Positions 51,291 to 60,202 of a DNA stretch of 64,000 nucleotides are shown piece by piece. This DNA is from Microbacterium testaceum (GTDB lineage: Bacteria > Actinomycetota > Actinomycetes > Actinomycetales > Microbacteriaceae), in NCBI RefSeq assembly GCF_006539145.1, contig NZ_BJML01000001.1, positions 620,001 through 684,000 of the forward strand, written 5' to 3'. The notes below the pieces were generated by a model that searched no databases, had not been told where the DNA came from, and saw only the letters and a program-made list of their open reading frames with translations. The first letter of the stretch is position 1. Each line of letters starts with the position of its first letter. A program made the translations under genes and the position numbers.

Positions 51291-51900
51291 CGCCACGCTG
51301 CACCGCATGACGGAGGCGGCTCCTCCCGTGCGCCCGAGCGACCCGGCATCCGTCGCTCGTCGCCTCGAGGCGATCCTGCTGGTCCTCGACGAGCCGCAGA
51401 GCCTCGTGAGCCTCGCCGCCGCCGTCGGGGCGCCCGTTCCGGCCGTCCGCCAGGCTGTCGAGGCCCTCGTCGCCGACTACGACGGCGAGACAGGTGGACC
51501 GGTGCGCGGCTTCGAGCTGCGCGAGGTCGGCGGCGGCTGGCGCCTCTACGTGCGCGAAGAGTACGACGACGTGGTCGGCGAGTTCGTGAACACCCAGGCG
51601 CCCTCACGACTCTCCCAGGCGGCGCTCGAGACCCTGGCGGTCATCGCGTACAAGCAGCCCGTCACGCGCGGACAGGTGGCATCCATCCGGGCCGTGAACG
51701 TCGACTCGGTGGTCCGCACGCTGCTGTCGCGCGGACTCATCACGGAGGTCTTCACCGACTCCGACACGGGCGCCATCCATTACGGGACGACCGACCAGTT
51801 GCTGGTCAACCTCGGCATCAACTCGCTCGACGAGCTGCCGCACATCTCGCCGTTGCTCGACGACGGCTCGGACGGATTCGACGGAGAGGTATTGAAATGA
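51280..51900 (+). CDS. scpB: Segregation and condensation protein B
   Basis: This 206-residue winged-helix dimer partners ScpA and SMC. ARRLEAILLVLDEPQSL and LSQAALETLAVIAYKQPVTR are typical. Overlaps scpA by 11 bp and rluB by 4 bp. Confidence 0.95.
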   Translation: MTDDATLHRMTEAAPPVRPSDPASVARRLEAILLVLDEPQSLVSLAAAVGAPVPAVRQAVEALVADYDGETGGPVRGFELREVGGGWRLYVREEYDDVVGEFVNTQAPSRLSQAALETLAVIAYKQPVTRGQVASIRAVNVDSVVRTLLSRGLITEVFTDSDTGAIHYGTTDQLLVNLGINSLDELPHISPLLDDGSDGFDGEVLK

Positions 51901-52703
51901 GCGACGATTCGACAGGCTCGGCGGCCGAGGGCTCGGGCTCCGCGAGCGATGACGGGATCCGCCTGCAGAAGGTGCTGGCGAACAGGGGAGTGGCCTCGCG
52001 CCGCGTCGCCGAGCAGATGATCGTCGAGGGACGCGTGCGCGTGAACGGGCTCGTCGTCACCGAGCTCGGCCGTCGCATCCACCCCGAGACCGACCTCGTC
52101 GACGTGGACGGCACGGCCATCCAGCTCGATGAGTCCAAGCGCTACGTCATCCTCAACAAGCCCACCGGTGTCGTCAGCTCGATGAGCGACGATCGCGGCC
52201 GCCCCGACCTGCGCCAGTACGCGAAGGACTGGGACGAGCGGCTGTACAACGTCGGACGACTGGATGCCGACACGAGCGGCCTTCTCGTCCTCACCAACGA
52301 CGGCGACCTCGCGCACGTGCTCGCGCACCCGTCGTTCGGGGTGACCAAGGTGTACATCGCGAAGGTCGAGGGGCAGGTGCTTCCCCAGACGATCCAGCGC
52401 CTCATCCGAGGTGTCGACCTCGAAGACGGGCGGATCGCAGCCGACAAGGCGCGGTTGCTCGACGCCTCCCGCGGCGAGAGTCTGGTCGAGCTGACCCTGC
52501 ACTCCGGCAAGAACCGGATCGTCCGCCGCATGATGGCGGAGGTCGGTCACCCGGTCGTCGAGCTGGTCCGGCGTCAGTTCGGGCCGCTTCACCTGGGAAC
52601 TCTCCCGGTGGGCAAGGCCCGCGAGTTGACTACAGTAGAACGCGGTGCCCTGCTCACGCTGTCCCGCCAGGACGACAGTACTCCGGCCGATCCGGCGGAG
52701 TGA
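51897..52703 (+). CDS. rluB: 23S rRNA pseudouridine synthase, RluB/RsuA family
   Basis: This 268-residue enzyme has an N-terminal S4 domain (IRLQKVLANRGVASRRVAEQ) and a catalytic domain with the essential Asp in GRLDADTSGLLVLTND. RluB is favoured over RsuA by linkage to scpAB. The ATG overlaps the scpB stop. Confidence 0.92.
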   Translation: MSDDSTGSAAEGSGSASDDGIRLQKVLANRGVASRRVAEQMIVEGRVRVNGLVVTELGRRIHPETDLVDVDGTAIQLDESKRYVILNKPTGVVSSMSDDRGRPDLRQYAKDWDERLYNVGRLDADTSGLLVLTNDGDLAHVLAHPSFGVTKVYIAKVEGQVLPQTIQRLIRGVDLEDGRIAADKARLLDASRGESLVELTLHSGKNRIVRRMMAEVGHPVVELVRRQFGPLHLGTLPVGKARELTTVERGALLTLSRQDDSTPADPAE

Positions 52704-52755
52704 GCCTCTCGGGCGCTTCGCGGTGCCAGCGGCGCCGCCCAGGGTAGGAGACCCG

Positions 52756-53889
52756 ATGAGCCAAGTCAACGGAACGTCCGCGCGCGCGGCCGGGCCCTTG
52801 GCGACCCGTACGAGCGGCACCGTCCGCATCGTCGGCTCGGGCCTGCTCGGGGCCAGCGTCGGTCACGCGCTCACCGCGCTCGGCGTCGACGTCGTGCTCG
52901 TCGACGCGTCTCCCTCACAGCTGCGCCTCGCGATCGACTACGGCGCCGGCCGCGCCGAGCGTCTCGACGACCGTCCCTCGCTGATCGTGGTGGCCGTGCC
53001 GCCCGACGTCACGGCCGACGTCGTGCAGCGCGAGCTGGAGAGATTCCCGGATGCCGTCGTCACCGACGTCGCGAGCGTGAAGCTCGAGCCGCTGCGCACC
53101 CTGCGGGAACGCGGTGTCGACCTCACGCACTACATCGGCTCGCACCCCATGGCCGGTCGTGAGCGTGGGGGAGCCATCTCGGCCCGCGCCGACATCTTCG
53201 TCGGACGCCCGTGGGTGGTGTGCCGCGACGGCGAGACCTCTGCGCACGATCTCTCGCTCGTCGAGGGGCTCGCCCTCGATCTCGGCGCGACCCTCATCGA
53301 GATGACGCCCGAAGAGCACGACGAGTCGGTCGCACTCATGTCGCACGTACCGCAGCTCGTGGCGAGTCTTCTCGCCGGGCGCTTCGTCGAGGCCCCCGAC
53401 GGGTCGCTACGGCTCGCGGGCCAGGGCGTGCGCGATACGACGCGCATCGCGGCATCCGCCCCCGAACTGTGGGTGCAGATCCTCGGGGCGAACGCGGCAC
53501 CCGTCGTCGCGGTGCTCGATCAGCTCGCCGCCGACCTCGCCGACGTCGCCGAGGCGCTGCGCGACCCCGAGGTGCCCGGCGCGCGGCGCGCGGTGGCCGA
53601 CACCATCCGCCGCGGCAACGAGGGTGTGGAGCGTCTGCCCGGCAAGCACGGCCAGAACCGCCGTTTCGATACGTTCGTCGTCATGGTCGACGACACCTCC
53701 GGCCAGCTGGGGCGCCTGTTCGGCGAGCTCGGCGATCTCGACGTCAACGTCGAAGACCTACGCCTCGAGCACTCGCCCGGAGCCCCGTTCGGCTTGGCCG
53801 AGATCAGCGTCGTCCCCGACGCGGTCCGCCGCGCCGTCGACGGCCTCCAGCAGCGCGGTTGGCGGATTGCGAGCACCACCCATGACTGA
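52756..53889 (+). CDS. tyrA: Prephenate dehydrogenase
   Basis: This 377-residue NAD(P)-dependent enzyme makes hydroxyphenylpyruvate for tyrosine. The Rossmann motif [13 protein letters not shown] is near residue 31; [11 protein letters not shown] is the substrate site. A C-terminal ACT-like regulatory domain ([18 protein letters not shown]) is present, suggesting feedback control. GTAGGAG supports the start. Confidence 0.92.
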   Translation: MSQVNGTSARAAGPLATRTSGTVRIVGSGLLGASVGHALTALGVDVVLVDASPSQLRLAIDYGAGRAERLDDRPSLIVVAVPPDVTADVVQRELERFPDAVVTDVASVKLEPLRTLRERGVDLTHYIGSHPMAGRERGGAISARADIFVGRPWVVCRDGETSAHDLSLVEGLALDLGATLIEMTPEEHDESVALMSHVPQLVASLLAGRFVEAPDGSLRLAGQGVRDTTRIAASAPELWVQILGANAAPVVAVLDQLAADLADVAEALRDPEVPGARRAVADTIRRGNEGVERLPGKHGQNRRFDTFVVMVDDTSGQLGRLFGELGDLDVNVEDLRLEHSPGAPFGLAEISVVPDAVRRAVDGLQQRGWRIASTTHD

Positions 53890-54625
53890 GCCCACCCCCG
53901 CCCTCTTTCGGCCCGGCCTGGCCGCGCCCGCCGAGGGCTCGGCATCCGCCCCCGTCGTCGTCGCGATCGACGGCCCCGCCGGAAGCGGCAAGTCGAGCGT
54001 GTCGAAGGCCGCCGCCGCCCGCCTCGGGTACGGCTTCCTCGACACCGGCGCCGCCTACCGCGCCCTCGCGTGGCACGCCCTCGCTCACGAGGCCGACACC
54101 TCCGACGCGACGGCGGTGCTCGAGGTCTTCGGCGACTTCGAGTACGCCATCTCGCTCGACCCGGCCGACCGCTGGGTGCGCGTCGGTGGCACCGACGTCA
54201 CCGCCGCGATCCGCGAACCCCGGGTGACCGATGCCGTGAGCGGAGTGGCCCGCGTCGCTCCCGTGCGCCACGCGGTGAACGAGCTGTTCCGCCGGCTCGT
54301 GGCATCCGCGGTTCTTCCGGGCGTCGTGGTCGAAGGCCGCGACATCACCACGGTCGTGTTCCCCGACGCGCCCGTGCGCATCCTCTTGACCGCGGCCCCC
54401 GAGGTGCGCGCCGCGCGCCGCAGTGCGGAGTTGACGGATCAGGATGCCGCCAAGGTCGCCGCAGCCCTCCACCAGCGCGACGCCGCCGATTCCACGGTCG
54501 TCGACTTCCTCACCGCCGCCCCCGGCGTGCAGGTCGTCGATTCGACCCACCTCGATTTCGAACAGACCGTCGACGCCGTGCTGAGCGTCGTCGACAACAC
54601 GATGGGAGCCCGCGATGGGCGTTGA
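53882..54625 (+). CDS. cmk: Cytidylate kinase
   Basis: This 247-residue kinase phosphorylates CMP and dCMP. P-loop [18 protein letters not shown] is near residue 32, then [12 protein letters not shown] and [15 protein letters not shown] 25-residue extension precedes the core. It overlaps tyrA and der. Confidence 0.95.
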   Translation: MTEPTPALFRPGLAAPAEGSASAPVVVAIDGPAGSGKSSVSKAAAARLGYGFLDTGAAYRALAWHALAHEADTSDATAVLEVFGDFEYAISLDPADRWVRVGGTDVTAAIREPRVTDAVSGVARVAPVRHAVNELFRRLVASAVLPGVVVEGRDITTVVFPDAPVRILLTAAPEVRAARRSAELTDQDAAKVAAALHQRDAADSTVVDFLTAAPGVQVVDSTHLDFEQTVDAVLSVVDNTMGARDGR

Positions 54626-56138
54626 AGACGAGTACGAAGGCGGGCCCGACCAGCTCGCCGAGAAGATGGAGCAGCTCGACGAGGTGCTCGCCGAACAGCG
54701 GGCCGAAGCGCTGCGCGCGGGCCTCGAGGACTTCGACCTCGACGAGGAGGACGCGGCTCTTCTCGCGGGTCTCGCCTCGGGTGAGGGAGCGATCGAGTTC
54801 CTGCCGGCGCTGCCGGTGGTCGCGATCGTCGGTCGGCCGAACGTGGGCAAGTCCGCGTTGGTGAACCGCATCCTCGGCCGCCGCGAGGCCGTCGTCGAAG
54901 ACACCCCCGGCGTCACGCGCGACCGCGTCACCTACAAGGCGGAGTGGCTCGACCGCCGCTTCTCGCTGGTCGACACCGGCGGCTGGGAGCCCGACGCGAA
55001 GGGCATCGACCGCTCGGTCGCAGCGCAAGCCGAGGTCGCGATCGATCTCGCCGACATCGTGCTGTTCGTGGTGGATGCCACGGTGGGGGCGACCTCGACC
55101 GACGAGCACGTCGTGAAGCTGCTGCGCAAGAGCGGCAAGCCGGTGTTCCTCATCGCGAACAAGGTCGACGACGCCCGCCATGAGCCCGAAGCCGCCGCTC
55201 TGTGGAACCTCGGCCTCGGTGAGCCGCACCCCGTCTCGGCCATCCACGGCCGCGGTGTGGCCGACCTGCTCGACGAGATCATGAAGGTGCTGCCCGACGT
55301 GTCGGCGGTCGCCAAGTACGAGATCGGCGGACCGCGACGTGTCGCGATCCTCGGTCGCCCCAACGTCGGCAAGTCGTCGCTGCTCAACAAGGCCGCCGGC
55401 GAAGAGCGCGTGGTCGTGAACGAGCTCGCCGGGACGACCCGCGACCCGGTGGACGAGGTGGTCGAGCTCGGCGGCAAGCTCTGGACGCTGGTCGACACCG
55501 CCGGCATCCGTCGCCGGGTGCACCTCTCGCAGGGCGCCGACTTCTACGCGTCACTGCGCACCTCGACGGCGCTGGAGAAGTCCGAGGTCGCGGTCGTCGT
55601 CATCGACGTCTCGCAGCCCATCAGCGTGCAGGACCTGAACATCATCGACCTCGTACTCGAGTCGGGCCGCGCGCTGGTCCTGGCGTTCAACAAGTGGGAC
55701 CGCCTCAACGACGACGACATGGAGAACCAGGATCGTCGCCGCTACCTGGAGCGCGAGATCGAGCAGGACCTGGCGCACGTCGCGTGGGCTCCGCGCGTGA
55801 ACATCTCGGCTCGCACCGGTCGTCACCTCGACAAGCTCGTGCCCGCTCTCGAGCAGGCGCTCGAGTCGTGGGACACCCGCATCCCGACCGGCAAGTTCAA
55901 CGCGTTCCTGTCGGAGCTCGTCGCCGAGCACCCGCACCCGCTGCGCGGAGGAAAGCAGCCGCGCATCCTGTTCGGCACGCAGGCGGCCACGCGTCCGCCG
56001 ACCTTCGTGCTGTTCACGACCGGGTTCCTCGACCCGGGCTACCGCCGGTTCATCCAGCGGCGCCTGCGCGAGATCTACGGCTTCGAGGGCACGCCGATCG
56101 TGCTCAACATGCGCATCCGCGAGAAGCGCCAGCGCTGA
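54615..56138 (+). CDS. der: Ribosome-biogenesis GTPase Der (EngA)
   Basis: This 507-residue protein has two tandem G domains, with P-loops [11 protein letters not shown] (about residue 76) and [11 protein letters not shown] (about 250), then a KH-like domain. It assists 50S assembly. An acidic N-terminal extension of about 65 residues is typical of actinobacteria. ATG overlaps the cmk end by 11 bp; a terminator follows. Confidence 0.96.
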   Translation: MGVEDEYEGGPDQLAEKMEQLDEVLAEQRAEALRAGLEDFDLDEEDAALLAGLASGEGAIEFLPALPVVAIVGRPNVGKSALVNRILGRREAVVEDTPGVTRDRVTYKAEWLDRRFSLVDTGGWEPDAKGIDRSVAAQAEVAIDLADIVLFVVDATVGATSTDEHVVKLLRKSGKPVFLIANKVDDARHEPEAAALWNLGLGEPHPVSAIHGRGVADLLDEIMKVLPDVSAVAKYEIGGPRRVAILGRPNVGKSSLLNKAAGEERVVVNELAGTTRDPVDEVVELGGKLWTLVDTAGIRRRVHLSQGADFYASLRTSTALEKSEVAVVVIDVSQPISVQDLNIIDLVLESGRALVLAFNKWDRLNDDDMENQDRRRYLEREIEQDLAHVAWAPRVNISARTGRHLDKLVPALEQALESWDTRIPTGKFNAFLSELVAEHPHPLRGGKQPRILFGTQAATRPPTFVLFTTGFLDPGYRRFIQRRLREIYGFEGTPIVLNMRIREKRQR

Positions 56139-56149
56139 GTCGCGCAGCG

Positions 56150-56187
56150 AGCGCCCCGGTCCCCGTGTGGGGGTCGGGGCGCTTTCG
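56150..56187 (+). terminator. Intrinsic terminator of der
   Basis: AGCGCCCCG (56150-56158) pairs with CGGGGCGCT (56175-56183) with an inner CCCC/GGGG stem, followed by TTTCG. Confidence 0.8.
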
Positions 56188-56267
56188 CGCGCTGGACATG
56201 CGCCTCGCGCGCACGGCGGTGGGGCGGCGGCGTGTGCGCGCTGCGTCTGCGGGCCCGGATCTCGCGC

Positions 56268-56332
56268 GAGACGGCACATCGCTGACGAGTCGGTCGCAGG
56301 CTGACGCGGGTTTGTCAGCGAGATGCCGTCTC
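56268..56332. repeat. Dispersed 65-bp palindromic repeat, copy 2
   Basis: Same length as the copy at 49370-49434 and about 57 of 65 positions identical by eye. The left arm (56268-56286) pairs with 56314-56332 apart from about three positions. It lies in non-coding DNA between der and DUF805. A degenerate right arm (GTCAGCGGGATGC...) may be present near 57024. Confidence 0.75.
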
Positions 56333-56464
56333 GCGCGCGGTGGGTGCCGTCAGGCAGGGATGGGCACGAGCGCAAGCGGGGTCGGGCCGGACCGGGCGGT
56401 CGATAGAGTGCTCTCGCGACGGCGACGCCGTGGCATCCGCCCTCTGTCGACGCCGGGAGACCCC

Positions 56465-56902
56465 ATGACCGCCGCCGTCCCGCCGCTCGACCAGCCCTAC
56501 TACGGCGCGCCGCTGGGCGCTGCGGTGCGCCGCATCTTCGCGAAGTACGCCACCTTCCGTGGGCGCGCGAGCCGCAGCGAATACTGGTGGTGGGTGGTGA
56601 CCGCCGCCGTCGTGGGCACGGTGCTGAACGCGCTGCCCACGCTGACCGATGGCATCCGCATCGAAGCCGACGGCTCGACGACCATCACCGGACCGCTCGG
56701 GGTGATCCTCGGGGCGATCTGGCTCGTGTGGGCTCTCGTCACCATCGTCCCGACGTTCGCCGTGCTCGTGCGACGCCTGCACGACACCGATCGGAGCGGG
56801 TTCTGGGTGCTGATCGGGGTGGTGCCGCTCATCGGCGTCCTGGTTCTCTTCGTCTTCACGCTCCAGGGGCCGCGGCCCGAGGGCGCGCGCTTCGATGCCT
56901 GA
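56465..56902 (+). CDS. DUF805 family membrane protein
   Basis: This 145-residue protein has the DUF805 signature FAKYATFRGRASRSEYWWW and four helices ending with RRLHDTDRSGFWVL and VFTLQGPRPEGARF. The function is unknown. GGGAGA is a weak ribosome-binding site. Confidence 0.9.
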   Translation: MTAAVPPLDQPYYGAPLGAAVRRIFAKYATFRGRASRSEYWWWVVTAAVVGTVLNALPTLTDGIRIEADGSTTITGPLGVILGAIWLVWALVTIVPTFAVLVRRLHDTDRSGFWVLIGVVPLIGVLVLFVFTLQGPRPEGARFDA

Positions 56903-57069
56903 GACGCCCGAGCGAGCACCCCGGCCCGCTGGGTCGGGGCGCTCGTCGTTCCGGATGCCGTGACTCCGTCGCTCCACTCGCGCTCGGGCCTCAGCGGTGG
57001 GGGATGACGGACGGTGACCGACGTGTCAGCGGGATGCGGCGTCGGCGGGGGGAGCCGGCATCCGGTTTC

Positions 57070-57483
57070 TCAGAGGGGCGCCGCGGGGCGGACGAGAGCC
57101 GTCTGGTCGGGCTCGGCGAAACCGAACCGACGGTAGAGGCCGTGCGCGTCGCTGGTGAAGAGCGTCCATCGGAAGTGGGGGCCGGGGCCCTCATCGATCA
57201 TGAGCGAGACCAGGCCCTTGCCGAGGCCGTGGCCCCGGTGCCCGTCGACCACGAACACGTCGGCCAGGTAGGCGAATCCGACGCCGTCGGAGATCGCCCG
57301 CGCGAAGCCCACCAGCTCGCCCGTTTCGCGGCGGTACGCCGCGACGATGCGCCACGCGCTGTCGAGCTGAGCCTCGACGTCGGCTCGGGTGCGCCAGCGC
57401 CCCCAGTACGCCTCGGTGCTCAGCCACTGCCAGACCGCGTCGCGGTCGACCCGTTCGGGGTCGTCGTCGAATTCGTACTCCAT
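57070..57483 (-). CDS. GNAT family acetyltransferase
   Basis: This 137-residue GNAT protein has the acetyl-CoA loop VVDGHRGHGLGKGLVSLM (about residues 78-95) and TSDAHGLYRRFGF. The substrate is unknown. The minus-strand start at 57483 is preceded by TGCCACAAT, an extended -10-like element 6 nt upstream, again suggesting a leaderless message. Confidence 0.85.
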   Translation of the reverse strand: MEYEFDDDPERVDRDAVWQWLSTEAYWGRWRTRADVEAQLDSAWRIVAAYRRETGELVGFARAISDGVGFAYLADVFVVDGHRGHGLGKGLVSLMIDEGPGPHFRWTLFTSDAHGLYRRFGFAEPDQTALVRPAAPL

Positions 57484-57647
57484 CCGACAATTGTGGCAAC
57501 TCGAGGCGGTTCCGACTTCCCCGCGGGCGAGGAGCGGCCGTCATATTGCGATTCTCGGCGCGAACTGCGCGGCGGCGCGGGCGATCTCATGGCGTCTCGT
57601 GACGCTGGGCGGGGACCGTCGGTCGTGTGTGTGCCAGGCTGGAGCCG

Positions 57648-58550
57648 ATGACGATCGAGCCCCCTGCCCCCGGCGAGCCGCGGCGTCCGCACGGACCCCG
57701 CGACCCCGGCGACGCCTGGGTCGTCGCGCCCACGGGCGAGAAGTACTGGGGTCGTTTCGGCGCCGCGGGGCTGCTCGCCCTCGACCCCGAGCGCGGAGTG
57801 CTGCTGCAGCATCGCGTCTCGTGGAGCCACTTCGGCAATACCTGGGCCCTGCCGGGAGGCGCGCGGCACGAGGGCGAATCCGCTCGAGACGGCGCCCTGC
57901 GCGAATCGGGCGAAGAAGCGGGGGTGCCGGCGGATGCCGTGAGCGCGCGCTTCGAGAGCGTGCTCGACCTCGGCATCTGGTCATACTCGACCCTGGTCGC
58001 CGACGTGACAACGCCGTTCGAGCCCGTGATCAGCGATCCCGAGAGCGTCGCCCTGGAGTGGGTCGCCGTCGACGACGTCGATTCCCTGCCGCTGCACCCC
58101 GGCTTCGCCGCCTCGTGGCCGGCCCTGCGCCAAGCGCTGACCGCGCGGCCGGCGATCGTCGTCGACGTGGCCAACGTCATGGGTTCGGTTCCCGACGGGT
58201 GGTGGAAGGATCGCGCCGGCGCCGCGACCCGCCTGGTGAGAAAGGTCTCGCGGCTGGCGGAGCGGGGAGTGGATGCCGAGGCGCTCGGGCTGTCCGCGAC
58301 GCGCTGGTTCCCGGCGGTCACGGCGGTGCTGGAGGGCCAGGCGCGGTCTGCCGAGCCGGTGGCACCCCCGGTCGAGGTGCGGCACGCGCCGGGTGAGGGC
58401 GACGACGAGATCGTCGCGGTCGTGCGCGAGGTCGCGGGGGCGTTCCGCCCCGTGGTCGTCGTGACGAGCGACCGCGAGCTGTCGGCGCGCGTCGTCGAGC
58501 TCGGGGCGAGAGTGCGCGGTGCGCGCTGGTTGTTGGATCAGCTGGACTGA
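57648..58550 (+). CDS. NUDIX hydrolase fused to a NYN/YacP-like nuclease domain
   Basis: This 300-residue protein joins two domains. Residues about 20-170 form a NUDIX fold with a complete Nudix box (GARHEGESARDGALRESGEE). Residues about 170-300 resemble the NYN/PIN-like RNase fold: VVDVANVMGS with the leading Asp, then VVVVTSDRELSARV and GARWLLDQL. It could hydrolyse a nucleoside-diphosphate-linked substrate, possibly an RNA cap, coupled to RNA cleavage; this is inference. The start at 57648 is chosen over an upstream GTG-initiated extension. Confidence 0.82.
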   Translation: MTIEPPAPGEPRRPHGPRDPGDAWVVAPTGEKYWGRFGAAGLLALDPERGVLLQHRVSWSHFGNTWALPGGARHEGESARDGALRESGEEAGVPADAVSARFESVLDLGIWSYSTLVADVTTPFEPVISDPESVALEWVAVDDVDSLPLHPGFAASWPALRQALTARPAIVVDVANVMGSVPDGWWKDRAGAATRLVRKVSRLAERGVDAEALGLSATRWFPAVTAVLEGQARSAEPVAPPVEVRHAPGEGDDEIVAVVREVAGAFRPVVVVTSDRELSARVVELGARVRGARWLLDQLD

Positions 58551-58640
58551 CGGCTGCGGGGCGTCACCGGTCCGACGTCGTGTGTGCGTCGAGTGGGCAG
58601 CGGTGTCGTTTGGTCAGCGGTGTCGCTGGGTCGGCGATTC

Positions 58641-58791
58641 GCGCAGGGTCAGTTGGCGGGGCCGGGGGTCGGCTGAGGTTGTGCGGATTGTGGAGGTTGT
58701 GCGGGGCGTGCGGGGCGGGGCGTGTACAGGGTCTGAGATTTGCGCGAGGTCAGTTGGCGGGGGAGGGGGTCGGCTGAGGTTGTGCGGATTG
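58641..58791. repeat. Imperfect 50-bp direct repeat
   Basis: 58641-58690 and 58742-58791 are nearly identical (about five differences by eye), 101 bp apart, sharing GTCAGTTGGCGGGG and GGTCGGCTGAGGTTGTG. The 260-bp region between the convergent NUDIX-NYN and S4 genes is otherwise G-rich low-complexity sequence without a gene. Confidence 0.75.
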
Positions 58792-58810
58792 CCGAGGCTG
58801 TGACGCGCGG

Positions 58811-59194
58811 TCAGTCGGGATCGCGGCCGCGGAGCTTCTCGATGTCGCGGCGATCGCGCTTGGTGGGGCGTCCGGCGCCGCGATCGCGTACCGGCACGAA
58901 CGGCATGCTCTCTTTCGAGGGCGGTGGGGGAGTGCGGTCGTCGACGGACTCGGCGACGAGGGCCGCCCCGACACGCTTCGCGATCGTCTTCTTCACGACA
59001 AGGATCCGGTCGAAGCCCTGGATCCGCACGCGCAATTCGTCGCCCGGACGTACGGGCTGCGCCGCTTTGGCGCGTTCCCCGTTGACCCGAACGTGCCCCG
59101 CGCGGCACGCGCTGGTCGCCGCAGACCGGGTCTTGTAGACGCGCACCGCCCAGAGCCACGCGTCGACGCGGGCGGTGGTCATGGCATCCGTCAT
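58811..59194 (-). CDS. RNA-binding S4 domain protein (HslR/Hsp15-like)
   Basis: This 127-residue protein has an S4 domain (ARVDAWLWAVRVYKTRSAAT then VRVNGERAKAAQPVRPGDE), as in Hsp15, which binds stalled 50S subunits carrying nascent chains. The C-terminus is basic (GAGRPTKRDRRDIEKLRGR). The start at 59194 follows GAAAGACC; TACGAT on the minus strand (59226-59221) is the likely -10. Confidence 0.85.
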   Translation of the reverse strand: MTDAMTTARVDAWLWAVRVYKTRSAATSACRAGHVRVNGERAKAAQPVRPGDELRVRIQGFDRILVVKKTIAKRVGAALVAESVDDRTPPPPSKESMPFVPVRDRGAGRPTKRDRRDIEKLRGRDPD

Positions 59195-59236
59195 GTCGGG
59201 TCTTTCGTCGGTGAACCTCAATCGTAAGACGGGCTC

Positions 59237-59815
59237 TCACTCGCGCAGGCTCAACGAGACGAGGGCACGATCGGGCTTGGGGCGATCGACGATGTCGAAG
59301 CCCGCCTCCTCGAACATCGACACGGTGCCGCGATACAGCTGGTTGGCGGAGCGATTCGTGACGGTGGGGTCGAGGGGATACGCCTCGACGACGCGGGCGT
59401 CGGCCGCGCGGGCGGTGGAGACCGCGGCATCCAGGAGCTTCTTCATCAAGCCCGTGCCGCGGTGCGCCGTGCGGACCACGAAGCACGAGACCGACCAGAC
59501 GTCGTCGGCGTCGAGGGGCTCCTCTGTCGCGATCGTGACGTCGCGGGTGCGGAGGAGGCGGGCCTGGTCGACGCGGGGGCCGACGCGCACCCAGCCCGCG
59601 GGTTCGCCGTCGACGTAGGCGATGAGCCCCGGCGAGCGATCACCGTGCATCTCGGCATGAAAGCGCGTGGTGAGGTCGTCGCGCGAGCTCTGCTGGAACT
59701 CCGCGTTCGTGAGCAGCCACCACTGGCACTGGCATCCGGGACCGTCTCCGCTGTCGAGCGCCGTCTCTGCGTCGTCGAAGCGGTCGCCGGTGGCGGGGAG
59801 GATCTCGATCGTCAT
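59237..59815 (-). CDS. GNAT family acetyltransferase
   Basis: This 192-residue GNAT protein has CFVVRTAHRGTGLMKKLLDAA (acetyl-CoA loop) and an unusual CQCQWW motif near residue 30 found in a subgroup of these enzymes. The substrate is unknown. The start at 59815 has a leaderless promoter. Confidence 0.85.
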   Translation of the reverse strand: MTIEILPATGDRFDDAETALDSGDGPGCQCQWWLLTNAEFQQSSRDDLTTRFHAEMHGDRSPGLIAYVDGEPAGWVRVGPRVDQARLLRTRDVTIATEEPLDADDVWSVSCFVVRTAHRGTGLMKKLLDAAVSTARAADARVVEAYPLDPTVTNRSANQLYRGTVSMFEEAGFDIVDRPKPDRALVSLSLRE

Positions 59816-59828
59816 GCCCGAGACCGTA
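59816..59828 (-). promoter_or_regulatory. Leaderless promoter -10 (TACGGT)
   Basis: On the minus strand TACGGT (59828-59823) is followed by 7 nt and the ATG at 59815. Confidence 0.6.
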
Positions 59829-59907
59829 GCGAGGGGCTCCGACATCGACAAGGGAGTGCGCACACGCCCGGGGTGGTCGTTGGTTCGCGGGGGAGTCGGC
59901 GAGGGGC

Positions 59908-59913
59908 TAATAT
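59908..59913 (+). promoter_or_regulatory. tRNA-Pro promoter -10
   Basis: TAATAT is the best -10 in the region, 25 nt before the mature tRNA 5' end. Confidence 0.5.
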
Positions 59914-59938
59914 AGGGGAGTTGCCCGCTCGCGGGTAA

Positions 59939-60012
<74 letters not shown>

Positions 60013-60016
60013 CAGA

Positions 60017-60053
60017 AAAGCCCAGGCGAGAATATGTTTCTCGCCTGGGCTTT
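60017..60053 (+). terminator. Terminator of tRNA-Pro
   Basis: A perfect 16-bp stem (60017-60032 with 60038-60053), loop TATGT, begins 5 nt after the tRNA and ends in TTT. It could also stop rightward or leftward transcription at the element boundary. Confidence 0.85.
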
Positions 60054-60152
60054 GTCGTTTCTGTTGTCCTTTTCGGAGGGGTTTATGGAAGCATCCGACC
60101 ACGGGTGCTGATGCCCTCCGGGGCGCATCGATTGCGGCCGTTGCGACGAGTC

Positions 60153-60172
60153 GGGACCTGGCCGGGACCTGG
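60153..60172. repeat. Tandem GGGACCTGG repeats near the integrase end
   Basis: Two identical 9-mers GGGACCTGG (60153-60161 and 60164-60172), 11 bp apart, lie between the tRNA and the integrase gene. They could be integrase arm-binding sites; the rest of the 190-bp gap shows no gene. Confidence 0.4.
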
Positions 60173-60202
60173 AGCCCGTTTTGGCCGCGATCGGCAGCCT
60201 TG

